58,823 bases of DNA from Ilumatobacteraceae bacterium (GTDB lineage Bacteria; Actinomycetota; Acidimicrobiia; Acidimicrobiales; Ilumatobacteraceae), in assembly GCA_013213745.1 (NCBI GenBank), contig JABSQH010000152.1, positions 1 through 58,823 on the forward strand, read 5' to 3'. The position numbers were made by a program, and so were the translations under genes. The notes below the pieces were generated by a model. It saw nothing but the letters and a program-made list of their open reading frames with translations. It did not search any database and was not told where the DNA came from. This document shows positions 34,482 through 43,721 of the stretch, one piece after another (position 1 is the stretch's first letter; every line of letters starts with the position of its first letter).

Positions 34482-36007
34482 GATGCGGCCGGTCGTGTCA
34501 GCTCGGAGTCGGTCATCGCCAGGCCGATCGCAGCGCGGTCGAACGGCGGCTGGAACGTGCCCGACACACCACCATTGGCGAGCACCAGAATGCGGTCGCT
34601 CACGGCGAACAGCTCGTCGAGTTCCGCCCCGATCCACAACACCGCTGCGCCCTCGGCCGAGCGGATCAACAGTCGTTCGACGATCGTCTCTGCAGCGTTC
34701 GGATCGAGACCTCGCGTGGGATAACACGCGACGACGACGCCGGGGACGCCATCGAGTTCTCGAGCGAGCACAAGCTTTTGCGCATTGCCGCCTGACAGGC
34801 TGGCTGCGCGTGCGGCTGGTCCGGCCGACCGGACGTCCCACTCGATGAGCCGCTCTGCGGCCGCTGCCTCGCGGGTTGATCGCGGCTGGCGGATCGCAGG
34901 CACTCGTCCGAGTTCGAGATTGTCGGAGATCTCCATCGGTCGGACGAGCGCATGGCGGTAGCGGTCTGACGGGATGTAGGCGACGCCTTCGGCGCGGCGC
35001 GCCCGCGGATGGAGTGCTTCGAGCGGTTGCCCGTCGATTTCGACCCGGCCCGACTCCGGTGGGATACGACCCGAGAGCAATGCCTCGAGATCCGACTGGC
35101 CGTTGCCGTCGACCCCGGCGATGCCGACGATCTCACCTTCACGAACATCCAACGAGACACCCGAGAGGCGGCCGGCGACCGCGTCGGCGACGTGCAACCG
35201 CACCGGACGCGCAGCGTCGGGTGTTTCGTGTGGTACGTGTTCGCGTGCCACGAGCACACCGGCCGACTCCGAACCAACCATCGCCGTGGCGACGTCGCCG
35301 CGCGACAGGTCGCTGACGTGGGCGTCCTCGATGATGGGGAGTCCAGCCCGGAGCACCGTGACCCGGTCGCAGCCGGCAAACACCTCGCCGAGGCGGTGGG
35401 TGATGATGGCGATGGCGTGGCCGTCGTCGGCGAGTCGGCGGCACACCGCAAGCAACTGATCGGCCTCGGCGTCGGTGAGGACGGCGGTCGGTTCGTCGAG
35501 CACGAGGATCTCCGCATTCGCATCCAACGCACGCAGGAGTTCGAGGCGCTGTTGTTCTCCCACCGACAATGCGGACACGGGCACATCGTCACGCACGGCG
35601 AGACCAAACCGATCGACGAGTTCGTCGAGATGTCGACGCAAGCGACGGCTACTCGGACGAAGCCGTCCCAGCGGTCGCGCCAGCAACAGGTTCTCCGAAG
35701 CACTCAGCGTCGGGACGAGGGTGAAGTGCTGCTGGACGAGGGCGATGCCCGATCGACGTGCCGCGCCTGGGTCGAACTGATCGACGTGGTGTCCATCGAC
35801 TGCGACCTCGCCCTGGTCGGGGCTGTCGAGCCCGGCCAAGATCCGCATCAGGGTGGTCTTGCCCGCGCCGTTGGCCCCGAGGACGGCGTGGATCTCGCCT
35901 TTGCGCAAGGTGAGATCCACGCCGTCCAGCGCGACTGTGGAACCGAACCGACGGTGGATCCCCGTCATCTCGACGACGACGTCGCCTCGGGCGGGGCCTT
36001 CCGTCAT
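34478..36007 (-). CDS. ABC transporter ATP-binding protein, two-domain, BMP/sugar type
   Basis: 509 residues with two nucleotide-binding domains. Domain 1: Walker A GANGAGKTT, signature LSVGEQQRLEL, Walker B ILVLDEPTAVLT. Domain 2: variant Walker A GVDGNGQSDL, signature LSGGNAQKLVLAREL, Walker B region VVACYPTRGLDPNAAE. The second site's unusual form is normal for the YufO/RbsA/MglA class. Energises the importer; starts six bases after the binding-protein stop. Confidence 0.9.
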   Translation of the reverse strand: MTEGPARGDVVVEMTGIHRRFGSTVALDGVDLTLRKGEIHAVLGANGAGKTTLMRILAGLDSPDQGEVAVDGHHVDQFDPGAARRSGIALVQQHFTLVPTLSASENLLLARPLGRLRPSSRRLRRHLDELVDRFGLAVRDDVPVSALSVGEQQRLELLRALDANAEILVLDEPTAVLTDAEADQLLAVCRRLADDGHAIAIITHRLGEVFAGCDRVTVLRAGLPIIEDAHVSDLSRGDVATAMVGSESAGVLVAREHVPHETPDAARPVRLHVADAVAGRLSGVSLDVREGEIVGIAGVDGNGQSDLEALLSGRIPPESGRVEIDGQPLEALHPRARRAEGVAYIPSDRYRHALVRPMEISDNLELGRVPAIRQPRSTREAAAAERLIEWDVRSAGPAARAASLSGGNAQKLVLARELDGVPGVVVACYPTRGLDPNAAETIVERLLIRSAEGAAVLWIGAELDELFAVSDRILVLANGGVSGTFQPPFDRAAIGLAMTDSELTRPAAS

Positions 36008-36012
36008 GAGGG

Positions 36013-37092
36013 TCAGGCCTCAGGAATGAAGGGCACCTCGAACTCGCCGTTCTGGATCTCGGCGAGACGGGTCTCGAACAACGCCAGCGCCTCGTCGCTG
36101 ATGTCGCCTTCTTCGCCGGCGTGGATCAAGACTTCGAGGCCGCCATCGCCGAGCCCAACCCCGTAGTACTGGGCTTCGTTCGATCCGGCAGCCACGTCGT
36201 CGACGGCCTGACCGAACACGAGGTCGAGATTCCACTCGAACGACGACAGTACGGAGTCGCCGAGCTCGGCCATGTCGCCAACGTACCCCGTGCTCACTCC
36301 GCCCTCGTCGTTCGCTGCTTCGATCTGGCCGAAGGTCGGCGCCTGTCCACATCCGACGAACATGGTCGCTCCGTCGTTTGCTTGACCGAGCGCCCCCTCC
36401 TTGGCGAGCTGCACGTCGTACCAATCGCCCACCGCAATGAAGCTGCCTTCGGTGTCCGGGCGGATCTCGCGGGCGCCGGCGAGGAAGGCTTCGTACATCG
36501 CATAACACGCCGGGATCTCGAAGCCGGCGGCGCCCGCGACGGCCCCGCCGTCGGTCGCGCCAGCGGCCAGGATCCCTTGCAGGTATGAGGCCTCGTAGAA
36601 CGGCTGGTCGTAGTCGCCCTGGTTGTCGGTCACATCACCGAAACCACCGGCGTAGAGGAAGATCGTGTCGGGGAAGTCGGCGGCCACCGCTTTCACATCC
36701 TCACCGAAGTCGAACGAGTGAGCGATGATCGGGTTGAACCCGTCTTCGGCCAACGCCCGCATGGCCCGCTCCGCCTCGGCGCCGGGGGTGACGTTCTCCG
36801 ATAGTGAGATCTCCGACACCGCACCGGATGCTTCGAGCGCAGTGGCGCCGTCGTAGGCGGCCTCACCCCACGAGCCGTCGAACCACTCAGCGGAGTAGAC
36901 GATCGCCAGTTTCGGTGCATCGCTATCGGCCGCCTCCGTTTCTTCCGTGGCGTCGGTCGATGCTGCCGCGGTGTCGTCGGTCGACGTGTCGTCGGACGCT
37001 CCGTCGTCGTCATCGCTGCCACATGCGGCGAGCAGGAGGGCGGATACGGCTAGACCCGCGATCACGCCGCGGTAACGAATCGAGTTGATCAT
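36013..37092 (-). CDS. BMP-family substrate-binding lipoprotein
   Basis: 359 residues from ATG 37092. Signal peptide with lipobox ALLLAAC, then a long Asp/Thr/Ala-rich linker (about 25-60) tethering the domain to the membrane. The binding fold begins at APKLAIVYSAEWFDGSWGEA; AHSFDFGEDVKAVAADFPD and DYDQPFYEASYLQGILAAGA are BMP-type segments. Relatives bind purine nucleosides or simple ring compounds. First gene of the importer operon (36013 to 32425). Upstream sequence is a pseudogene, so the promoter must lie in that debris. Confidence 0.88.
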   Translation of the reverse strand: MINSIRYRGVIAGLAVSALLLAACGSDDDDGASDDTSTDDTAAASTDATEETEAADSDAPKLAIVYSAEWFDGSWGEAAYDGATALEASGAVSEISLSENVTPGAEAERAMRALAEDGFNPIIAHSFDFGEDVKAVAADFPDTIFLYAGGFGDVTDNQGDYDQPFYEASYLQGILAAGATDGGAVAGAAGFEIPACYAMYEAFLAGAREIRPDTEGSFIAVGDWYDVQLAKEGALGQANDGATMFVGCGQAPTFGQIEAANDEGGVSTGYVGDMAELGDSVLSSFEWNLDLVFGQAVDDVAAGSNEAQYYGVGLGDGGLEVLIHAGEEGDISDEALALFETRLAEIQNGEFEVPFIPEA

Positions 37093-37189
37093 CGGCCGGA
37101 ATCTACTGCAGACCGTGTTTCCCACTCGTTTCGACGGTGTGAAGTTCGATCCGTCGGCTCGGTTGGTTCGACGAGCATGAGATTCGCCT

Positions 37190-37868
37190 GTCCCGAACCT
37201 CTCGTTGACGCCGAGCTCACCGGCACGGCGTTGGTACTCGGCGACGGCAAACATCGTGTCGTTGCCGTACAGGCCGTCGATACCGCTGCGCAGGGCGATC
37301 CCGGCGTCGACGACAGCTTGTTGAATCGACGCAACGACCTCGCCGGCGACGCCGGGCTGACGTCTTCACCGGCGAGAACACGCTCCACCGATCCGGCGAG
37401 GAAGGTGGTCAGGGCATCGACGCCAGACGGGCTCAAGTGGACACCGTCGTAATCGAACCAGGCCGTCGCACCGATCGAATAGGTCGCCCAGTCGGGCACC
37501 TGGAGATCGCCATCGGATGCCGCGACGGCCTCGACGAGTTGCTCGTTGTACGCGCGAAACGTGTCGATCCCTGACTGTTCTTGGGGATCCTGATAATCGA
37601 CGTCTGCGCTCGTCCGCAGGCTGAGCCACACGACGTGGCCGACGCCCTGGCGTTTGGCCTCGTCGATGACGGCGTCGATCGCCGTGTCGATCGTGCCGAT
37701 CGGATCGTTGTATCCCGACGTGATCGCCAGCACCTCGCCCAACCGACCGTCGAGCGACTGCATCACCGAGATCACGTTGTCGGCGCGGTAACCCTCTCTG
37801 CTGAAACACGACTGCTCGACGGTGCGTGGGCACGACTCAGCGTTCATCACCAAGTCGAAGAGCGACAA
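37190..37868 (-). pseudogene. Broken SGNH hydrolase with peptidoglycan-binding domain
   Basis: The 5' part retains the second half of an SGNH/GDSL domain, including the Asp-x-x-His pair in DYDGVHLSPSG. The Gly-Asp-Ser block that should precede it is absent, and an in-frame stop lies just upstream of 37868. Near 37350-37360 the frame shifts; the next frame reads GVAGEVVASIQQAVVDAG and then GIDGLYGNDTMFAVAEYQRR, a PG_binding_1 domain. That frame has no stop before the BMP gene. So the gene is truncated, frameshifted and without its own end. Confidence 0.72.
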
Positions 37869-38094
37869 TGCTCCGTCGTCGGGTTACCAGCGGACTCCGG
37901 CGAGCGTCGAGTCATATCGATGAAGTGCGAGTTGGCCAGTCGCCCCGGAACCCACGCAAGTTGTCCTCAGTGCTGTGTGGTCGACAACGACCTGTCCTCG
38001 TTGACGGTGGCGGAGAACTCATCGATGGTCGTGCGTACCGTGTGTTGAACATGGTTGGCACAGTCCGGTGACACGCGCCCATCGCGGCCGAACT

Positions 38095-38170
<76 letters not shown>

Positions 38171-38183
38171 GCAGCCCGAGATG

Positions 38184-38894
38184 TTATCGGCGCTCGGCCG
38201 GTTGCCCGTCGAGCGGATCGCGCCCATTCCACGAACCCTCCGAGGCATAGGGCTCGAAGCGTGCGAACAACTCCTCGCCGTACCAGTGCTCACGGCGTGT
38301 TCGGCGGATCACCTCGACGTGTTCGGGAGATCGGCGGGCGAACGAGGCGGCAGCGTCGAGTGAGTCCCACAGGCTGAAGGTTCCGAGTCGGCCGATCGGG
38401 GCTTCGCCCACACCGACCACCGCCAGGAGTCCGTCGGCCTGGTGCAGCTCGGTGTCGACCACCCGAGCGGCGTGGCGGAATGTGCGCCACGATCGACGGC
38501 GCACGTCGGCGCGGGTGATGATCGCGAGCGGCCCGCCGTCGGAGCCCGCCTCGAGGCCGTCGAGGACATCGACGCCGCGCCACGTCCCGTGACCGCCGGC
38601 TGCGCGTAGGCGAACGTGCCACGCTTCAGTGGCGTCGCCCCATCGTCGGGCTATCCGGTGGGTGCGCAGAAACGCCTCGAGGTCGGTCTCGTCGTTCCAC
38701 ACTGCGAACAGCGCCGTGCGGTGCAGGTCGGCACCGCCAGCGGTGTCGTCGGCGTGCGCGGTGCCGAGCAGCCGCCAGAACCGCAACCCGGGCACGCGTG
38801 CCAGACGCGGCCGGTCGGTCGCCAGGCGCGCCAGCGCGAGCGGCGTCAGCCAGCGAGTCTCGCTGATGAGATGGAACGACGCGACACGAGCCAT
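38184..38894 (-). CDS. Spheroidene monooxygenase (CrtA)-like protein
   Basis: 236 residues from ATG 38894. Pattern of CrtA: GLRFWRLLGTA, then LHRTALFAVWNDETDLEAFL, HGTWRGVDVLDG, GPLAIITRADVR, and FSLWDSLDAAASFA. CrtA is a heme-type oxygenase that adds keto groups to acyclic carotenoids in purple bacteria; relatives of unknown role occur in actinomycetes. Its place beside a carotenoid cluster supports a carotenoid role but does not prove it. Ends 13 bp from the tRNA gene and diverges from plsY with 25 bp between starts. Confidence 0.7.
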   Translation of the reverse strand: MARVASFHLISETRWLTPLALARLATDRPRLARVPGLRFWRLLGTAHADDTAGGADLHRTALFAVWNDETDLEAFLRTHRIARRWGDATEAWHVRLRAAGGHGTWRGVDVLDGLEAGSDGGPLAIITRADVRRRSWRTFRHAARVVDTELHQADGLLAVVGVGEAPIGRLGTFSLWDSLDAAASFARRSPEHVEVIRRTRREHWYGEELFARFEPYASEGSWNGRDPLDGQPAERR

Positions 38895-38919
38895 GCTGCT
38901 GCCATGCTGGCACGGCAGG

Positions 38920-39504
38920 ATGAGCGGTGTGAGTTCGTGGTTCGGCACCGCCGGTGACGTCGTCGTCGCCGTCGTCGTCGGTTACGTGATCGGCTCGATA
39001 CCGATCGCCAACCTCGTCGCCCGGCGCGGTGGAGGACACGACCTGCGTGAGGTCGGAGATCGCAACCCCGGTTACTGGAATGCGAAGGAGATGCTCGGGC
39101 GTCGTGCTGCCGTTCCCGTCTTCGTCGGCGACGTCGCCAAAGGGGCCGTGGCAGCGGGGATCGGGCTCGCGCTTGCTGATCCAGGTGTGTGGGGCGTGGC
39201 CTACGTGGCCACGGGCGCAGCGATGGTCGGCCATGCATTTCCGCTGTTCGCCGGCTTTCGCGGCGGTCGGAGCGTGCTCACGTTCGTTGGAGGCGCCGCC
39301 GTGTATGCGCCGTGGGCGGCGTTGGTCGGCGTCGGTGTGCTCGTCGGTGTGCTCGTGCCCACTCGCTCGTTCGCCTGGGCGGCGCGTGCTGCGATCGTTG
39401 CGTTACCGATCGCGCAATTGGTCGTCGACGGGCCCTACCGCACCGCCGCAACGGGGGTCCTGATGACCTTCGTCGGCCTGCGATTCCTCGTTGCAACCCG
39501 TTGA
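38920..39504 (+). CDS. plsY: Glycerol-3-phosphate acyltransferase PlsY-like
   Basis: 194 residues, five membrane helices. PlsY motif 1 is IGSIPIANLVARR with GDRNPGYWNA (usually GSGNPGATN); motif 2 is GDVAKGAVAAG; motif 3 is GHAFPLFAGFRGGRSVLTF (usually GGKGVAT). The enzyme moves an acyl group from acyl phosphate to glycerol-3-phosphate. The deviations in the glycine and lysine positions set it apart from standard PlsY, so it may be a second, specialised copy. Confidence 0.75.
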   Translation: MSGVSSWFGTAGDVVVAVVVGYVIGSIPIANLVARRGGGHDLREVGDRNPGYWNAKEMLGRRAAVPVFVGDVAKGAVAAGIGLALADPGVWGVAYVATGAAMVGHAFPLFAGFRGGRSVLTFVGGAAVYAPWAALVGVGVLVGVLVPTRSFAWAARAAIVALPIAQLVVDGPYRTAATGVLMTFVGLRFLVATR

Positions 39505-39520
39505 GCGCTGCGCTGTGCGG

Positions 39521-40600
39521 TCACGCGTAGATGCGACCGCGCCAACGATGAGGCCCGCGGCGGACGATGCTGAGTCCCAACGACGCCGCCGCGAGGCCGT
39601 CGGCGAGTGGGCTCAGCCAGTAGCCGACACCGCGCTCGAGATATGCCGAGCGCGTGCCGACCAAGGTGCCGACGCGCAGCGCCAACAGCAAGCCGTCGAC
39701 CCCATCGGCCCGCCCTGCGAGCAGGCGCCAGAGTGGTAGCGCTTGCGCGAGTGCGACAACGGCCAGGCCGGCGAGCTGTTGCGTCGGTCGTTCCACCCCC
39801 GGCAATGCGATCGAACGACCCCAGCCTCGCCAGGTGTCGGCGAACGACTCGAACATCCGCACCGTCAGTAGGTCTGCTCCATCGAGAAACCCGACGCGCC
39901 AGCCGGACGAGGCCAAGTGCCGGGCGAGGGCGATGTCTTCGACGACCTCACCGCAGACGCTGGCCAATCCGCCGGCTGCGAGGAACAGAGAGCGCCGGAG
40001 CACCATGCACTGACCGTTGGCCATCGTCCGCCGCGCCGTTACGTCGATCCCCGGTGGGCCATAGCGGTACACGAGAGTGGTCAGCATCGCCGGGTGCAGC
40101 CAGCGGGCACCCGGCGTCGGGCAGTCGAACCGGCCGCCGATCGTGAGGAGATCGAAGCCGTCGGCGATGGCTCTTGCGACGACAGCGGTCGGCAGCGCGG
40201 GGTCGGGTCGCGTGTCGGCATCGAGGGTCACCACCCACTCACCCTCAGCAGCTTCGACGCCCTGCTGGAGCGCCCACGCCTTGCCCGCCCAACCCTCGGG
40301 CAAGGGCCGCCCCGTCACGACGTGGGCCCCGGCGGCGGTCGCTGTGCCGGCGGTGGCGTCGGTCGATTCATCGTCGACCACGAGTACCTCGGTCACCCCG
40401 GGCGCGCCGACGATTGTCTCGAGCAACGGTCCGATGCGCTCCGCTTCGTCGCGCGCTGGGATCACGACGCTGATCGTCGATCGCGCATCGGTCCGCTCCG
40501 TGTCACGCTCGATGGGGCGGGCGGCCCGGGCGGCGCCGGCGAGACGACTGATGGCGAAGGCCCCAGCCGTCGCCCGAACGGTCAACGAGATAGCGCTCAC
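39521..40600 (-). CDS. Family 2 glycosyltransferase, CruG/CrtQ-like
   Basis: 359 residues from a GTG. GT-A fold: SVVIPARDEAERIGPLLETI, VLVVDDESTDATA, the DxD in TLDADTRPD, and the acceptor/base region VCGEVVEDIALARHL (ED). Membrane-associated helices near 270-300 and at the N-terminus. The type matches carotenoid glycosyltransferases CruG and CrtQ. It overlaps the preceding gene by GTGA, is the last gene of the carotenoid operon, and is predicted to add a sugar to a hydroxylated carotenoid end. Confidence 0.78.
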   Translation of the reverse strand: MSAISLTVRATAGAFAISRLAGAARAARPIERDTERTDARSTISVVIPARDEAERIGPLLETIVGAPGVTEVLVVDDESTDATAGTATAAGAHVVTGRPLPEGWAGKAWALQQGVEAAEGEWVVTLDADTRPDPALPTAVVARAIADGFDLLTIGGRFDCPTPGARWLHPAMLTTLVYRYGPPGIDVTARRTMANGQCMVLRRSLFLAAGGLASVCGEVVEDIALARHLASSGWRVGFLDGADLLTVRMFESFADTWRGWGRSIALPGVERPTQQLAGLAVVALAQALPLWRLLAGRADGVDGLLLALRVGTLVGTRSAYLERGVGYWLSPLADGLAAASLGLSIVRRGPHRWRGRIYA

Positions 40601-42063
40601 AGATCCTCGGCGATCAGGTCGGCGACGATGCGGGCGCCCGTGGCGACCAAGGGCAGGCCCCCGCCGGGATGGCTCGACCCGCCCACGAGATACAGGCCTG
40701 CTCGCGTCCCGCGGTTGGCCGGTCGCAGAAAGGCCGCGCGGCGGCCGTCAGACGAGGTGCCGTAGATCGCTCCGCCCGGCGAGCGATAGCGCTCGGCGAT
40801 GTCGCTCGGCGTCATCGTCTCGACGAACCGGGCGCCACTGCGGATATCGACGCCGCGGGAGGCCAACTGCTCCAAGATCATTTCTGCGTAGGCATCGCGG
40901 TCGACGTGTGCGCCCGGGGGTGTATTCACGAGGAGAAACCAGTTCTCGAATCCTGGCGGTGCCTGACTCGGATCGGTGATCGACGACACGCACCCGTAGA
41001 TGGTCGGTTCATCGGCCAGTCGGCCGGCCTCGAGCGCCTCGAACTCGCGTCGCTCGTCGGAGGAGAACCACACATTGTGGTGGCCGACCTTGCGGTCTGC
41101 GTCGGCGACTGCGCCGACGCAGATGACGAAGCCGCTCGTCGATTGCGGAGCCCGGCGCACCTGACGCAGTGCGTCCGACTCGGGTAACAAGTCGCGATAG
41201 AGGTGCAGCGCGTCAACATTGGCGACGACGATGTCAGCGGGAACGCGTTCGCCATCAGTGAGTTCGAGGCCGGTCACGCGGTGCGGTCCCGACACGATCC
41301 GGGTGACCTCGCTGTCGGTGTGGATCTGCGTGCCAAGACGTCGAGCAGTCGTGTCGAGCGCAGCGCGGATAGCGTCGAGACCGCCCATCGGGTACCAGCA
41401 TCCGTGGGCCGATTCAAGGTGCGGGATACACGCCAGCGTCGCCGGGGCGCGATATGGCGATGAACCCGAGTAGGTGGCGTATCGTCCCGCCCACTGGACC
41501 AGCCGATGGTCGTCGAAACACTCGCGGGCAGCTGTATCGAGCGTGCGCAGCGGATCGATGGCGATCAGATCTGACGGTGAACGCATGCGTCCCGCCAGTG
41601 TCAACGGGCCAGTTATCGGGCCAGCGAAGAAGGTCCGCCGGGCGACCTCCCAGATGCGTTCGGCCCGCTGGTCGAAGCGTCGCCAGTCGGCGCCAGCGCC
41701 GGGCGTGAAACGTTCAAAGGCCTGCTCGGTCTGCTGCGGATCGTCGTGCACGTCCAGCGTCGAGCCGTCGGGCCACGAGTAGTGGAACTGCGGGTCGAGT
41801 CGGACCAGGTCGAGCTGTTCGCCGAGCGAGGTGTCCGCACACTGGAACAGGTCGTCGAATACGTCGGGCCAGGTCACCAACGACGGGCCGATGTCGAAGG
41901 TGAACCCATCGCGTCGCAGCGTCGCCAACTTGCCCCCGACGATGGGATTCCGTTCGAACAACTCGACCGCATGGCCGGCGCTCGACAGGCGGATCGCCGT
42001 CGCCAGACCGCCGACCCCACCGCCGACGATCGCCACCCGGCGCGGCGGGCGTGAGCTAACCAC
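40597..42063 (-). CDS. Second CrtI-family carotenoid desaturase/oxygenase (CrtD-like position)
   Basis: 488 residues from a GTG. N-terminal FAD motif VAIVGGGVGGLATAIRLSSA with VGGKLATLRRDGFTFDIGPS; C-terminal motif GLYLVGGSSHPGGGLPLV, both diagnostic of CrtI-type enzymes. Distinct from the CrtI at 43722. Set between cruF and the glycosyltransferase, it is the natural candidate for 3,4-desaturation (CrtD) or terminal oxidation. Overlaps cruF by eight bases. Confidence 0.85.
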   Translation of the reverse strand: MVSSRPPRRVAIVGGGVGGLATAIRLSSAGHAVELFERNPIVGGKLATLRRDGFTFDIGPSLVTWPDVFDDLFQCADTSLGEQLDLVRLDPQFHYSWPDGSTLDVHDDPQQTEQAFERFTPGAGADWRRFDQRAERIWEVARRTFFAGPITGPLTLAGRMRSPSDLIAIDPLRTLDTAARECFDDHRLVQWAGRYATYSGSSPYRAPATLACIPHLESAHGCWYPMGGLDAIRAALDTTARRLGTQIHTDSEVTRIVSGPHRVTGLELTDGERVPADIVVANVDALHLYRDLLPESDALRQVRRAPQSTSGFVICVGAVADADRKVGHHNVWFSSDERREFEALEAGRLADEPTIYGCVSSITDPSQAPPGFENWFLLVNTPPGAHVDRDAYAEMILEQLASRGVDIRSGARFVETMTPSDIAERYRSPGGAIYGTSSDGRRAAFLRPANRGTRAGLYLVGGSSHPGGGLPLVATGARIVADLIAEDL

Positions 42064-42808
42064 GAACGATCCGTCCCACCGCAGCGGCCGCCAGCGGCAT
42101 CATCGCCGCGCCGCCAACAGCTGCGACCACGCGGTCGCGGAAGAAGGCAGCGAAACCGAGCGTCTCCATCACCGCCATGAACGAGTATTCGGCCACCAAG
42201 GGTCGTGATGGCCCGGAGCTCAGCGGTGGCAAGAGCGCGTCGAAGAGGGCCATCAATCCGGCACTGGTCGCCCACCAACCGACGAAGTTCGATACGGGGA
42301 TGCCCCGATAGGTCCCGCCGTTCGGCCAGCGCCAATAGCCCTCGCCAACCATCTGCGGGTCGAGAAATGCGTCCCATGCCGTCAGCGCAGAGGCGCCGAC
42401 GGCGACCCGTTGCAGTGGTGTTGTGGTCAGCGAGTCGGCGACCTCCCGAGCAGGAAGTCCCAGGGCGAACCATGCCAGGGGCACGATCACAGGAACGTCT
42501 CCGACGGTGGGTCGGAGCGTGCCGGTGTAGTGATACCGCCCGAAGGGCACGCCCGTGGTCGAACCGATGCGCTCCACGCCGGTGGTCGCGACCGTCGTGG
42601 CAGCGGCAGCGACGGCCGCTCGCTGCCAACCCCACCTGTCGACGGCGTTGGCCAGCGTGGTCGTGAACGAGCCAGTGACGACCACCGTCGAGAGCAGCTG
42701 CCGGGCGCGACCGCCTTTTCGGCACAGCGGCGTGGCGATCATCGCCGCCGCGGTGACGGCGCCCGCAGCAGCGGCCACACGCTGGGCCCACGGAGTCGTG
42801 ACGGTCAC
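42056..42808 (-). CDS. cruF: CruF-type carotenoid 1,2-hydratase (DUF422)
   Basis: 250 residues from a GTG, six to seven membrane helices. The family hallmark is ERIGSTTGVPFGRYHYTG, followed by VGDVPVIVPLAWF and AWDAFLDPQMVGEGYWRW. CruF adds water across the 1,2 double bond of a psi end group (as in myxol, deinoxanthin and bacterioruberin synthesis). Start overlaps the crtB stop as GTGA. Confidence 0.85.
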   Translation of the reverse strand: MTVTTPWAQRVAAAAGAVTAAAMIATPLCRKGGRARQLLSTVVVTGSFTTTLANAVDRWGWQRAAVAAAATTVATTGVERIGSTTGVPFGRYHYTGTLRPTVGDVPVIVPLAWFALGLPAREVADSLTTTPLQRVAVGASALTAWDAFLDPQMVGEGYWRWPNGGTYRGIPVSNFVGWWATSAGLMALFDALLPPLSSGPSRPLVAEYSFMAVMETLGFAAFFRDRVVAAVGGAAMMPLAAAAVGRIVRG

Positions 42809-43719
42809 GGCAACGCCATGCGAGCGGCGACGCGTGCTTTGGTGAACGTCGACACCGAAGCGCGTCCGCCGAACACGTCGTAGTGACGCCCTTCGATCTC
42901 ATCGAGGATCAATCCATACAGGGTGTGCGCGGCTCGCACACAGCGCGCCGACTGGTCGGGCAGCATCGCGATGCCGAGGTCGGCCGAGGCATACAGCGCC
43001 CGACATCGCTCGATCTCGAATCGCATCAGTTCGACGAACTCGGGTGACACGGTGCGCGCTGTGAGGTCGACCCTGAACCGCTCCGTGTCGTCGAGTGGGA
43101 TGTACTGCCGGCCGCGATCGAGGTCCTCGTCGATGTCGCGCAAAAAGTTCGTCAGCTGAAACGCGTTGCCCAAGTCGCGGGCGTGCGGCCGCGCTGCTTC
43201 GAGGTCGCCGGGTTCGAGGATCGGCAGCATCATCTCGCCGATCACCGCTGCCGAACCGTCCATGTAGTCGAGGAGGTCGTCCCACGTCTGGTACGAGGCG
43301 ACGGTCAGATCCATTGTCATCGAGCGCAGAAATCTCTCGAATGCGCTCGGCGCGATGTCGAAGGCGCGCACCGTGTGAACTACTGCTTTGAGTACCGGAT
43401 CGTCGGACCGTCCCCGCTCGAGGTCGGCAAAGAACTGTTCGCCGAAGTCGGCGAGCGCCGCGGCCCGCACTTCGGTGGGGACATCGCGCCCACCCTGCGA
43501 CGGGATCTCGTCGACGATGTCGTCGGCGTACCGGGCGAACGCATACAAGGCGTGCACGTGATGTTGCTTCACCCGCGGGAGCACCTTGGTCGACCAGTAG
43601 TAGGTGGTGCCGTGGCGCTTGTTGAACTCGCGACACAACGCATAACTTGCGTCGAGGGTGACCGGGCCCTCTGGGAGCAGCTGGGTGGTCGGCGTCGGCG
43701 GGCGCCGGCGAATCAGCAT
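42805..43719 (-). CDS. crtB: Phytoene synthase
   Basis: 304 residues. Joins two geranylgeranyl diphosphates to phytoene. Both aspartate-rich sites are intact: YADDIVDE and LRDIDEDLDRGRQYIP. Also the family segment FNKRHGTTYYWSTKVLP near the N-terminus. Two bases separate it from crtI. Clear first committed enzyme of the carotenoid pathway. Confidence 0.95.
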   Translation of the reverse strand: MLIRRRPPTPTTQLLPEGPVTLDASYALCREFNKRHGTTYYWSTKVLPRVKQHHVHALYAFARYADDIVDEIPSQGGRDVPTEVRAAALADFGEQFFADLERGRSDDPVLKAVVHTVRAFDIAPSAFERFLRSMTMDLTVASYQTWDDLLDYMDGSAAVIGEMMLPILEPGDLEAARPHARDLGNAFQLTNFLRDIDEDLDRGRQYIPLDDTERFRVDLTARTVSPEFVELMRFEIERCRALYASADLGIAMLPDQSARCVRAAHTLYGLILDEIEGRHYDVFGGRASVSTFTKARVAARMALP

Positions 43720-43721
43720 CG

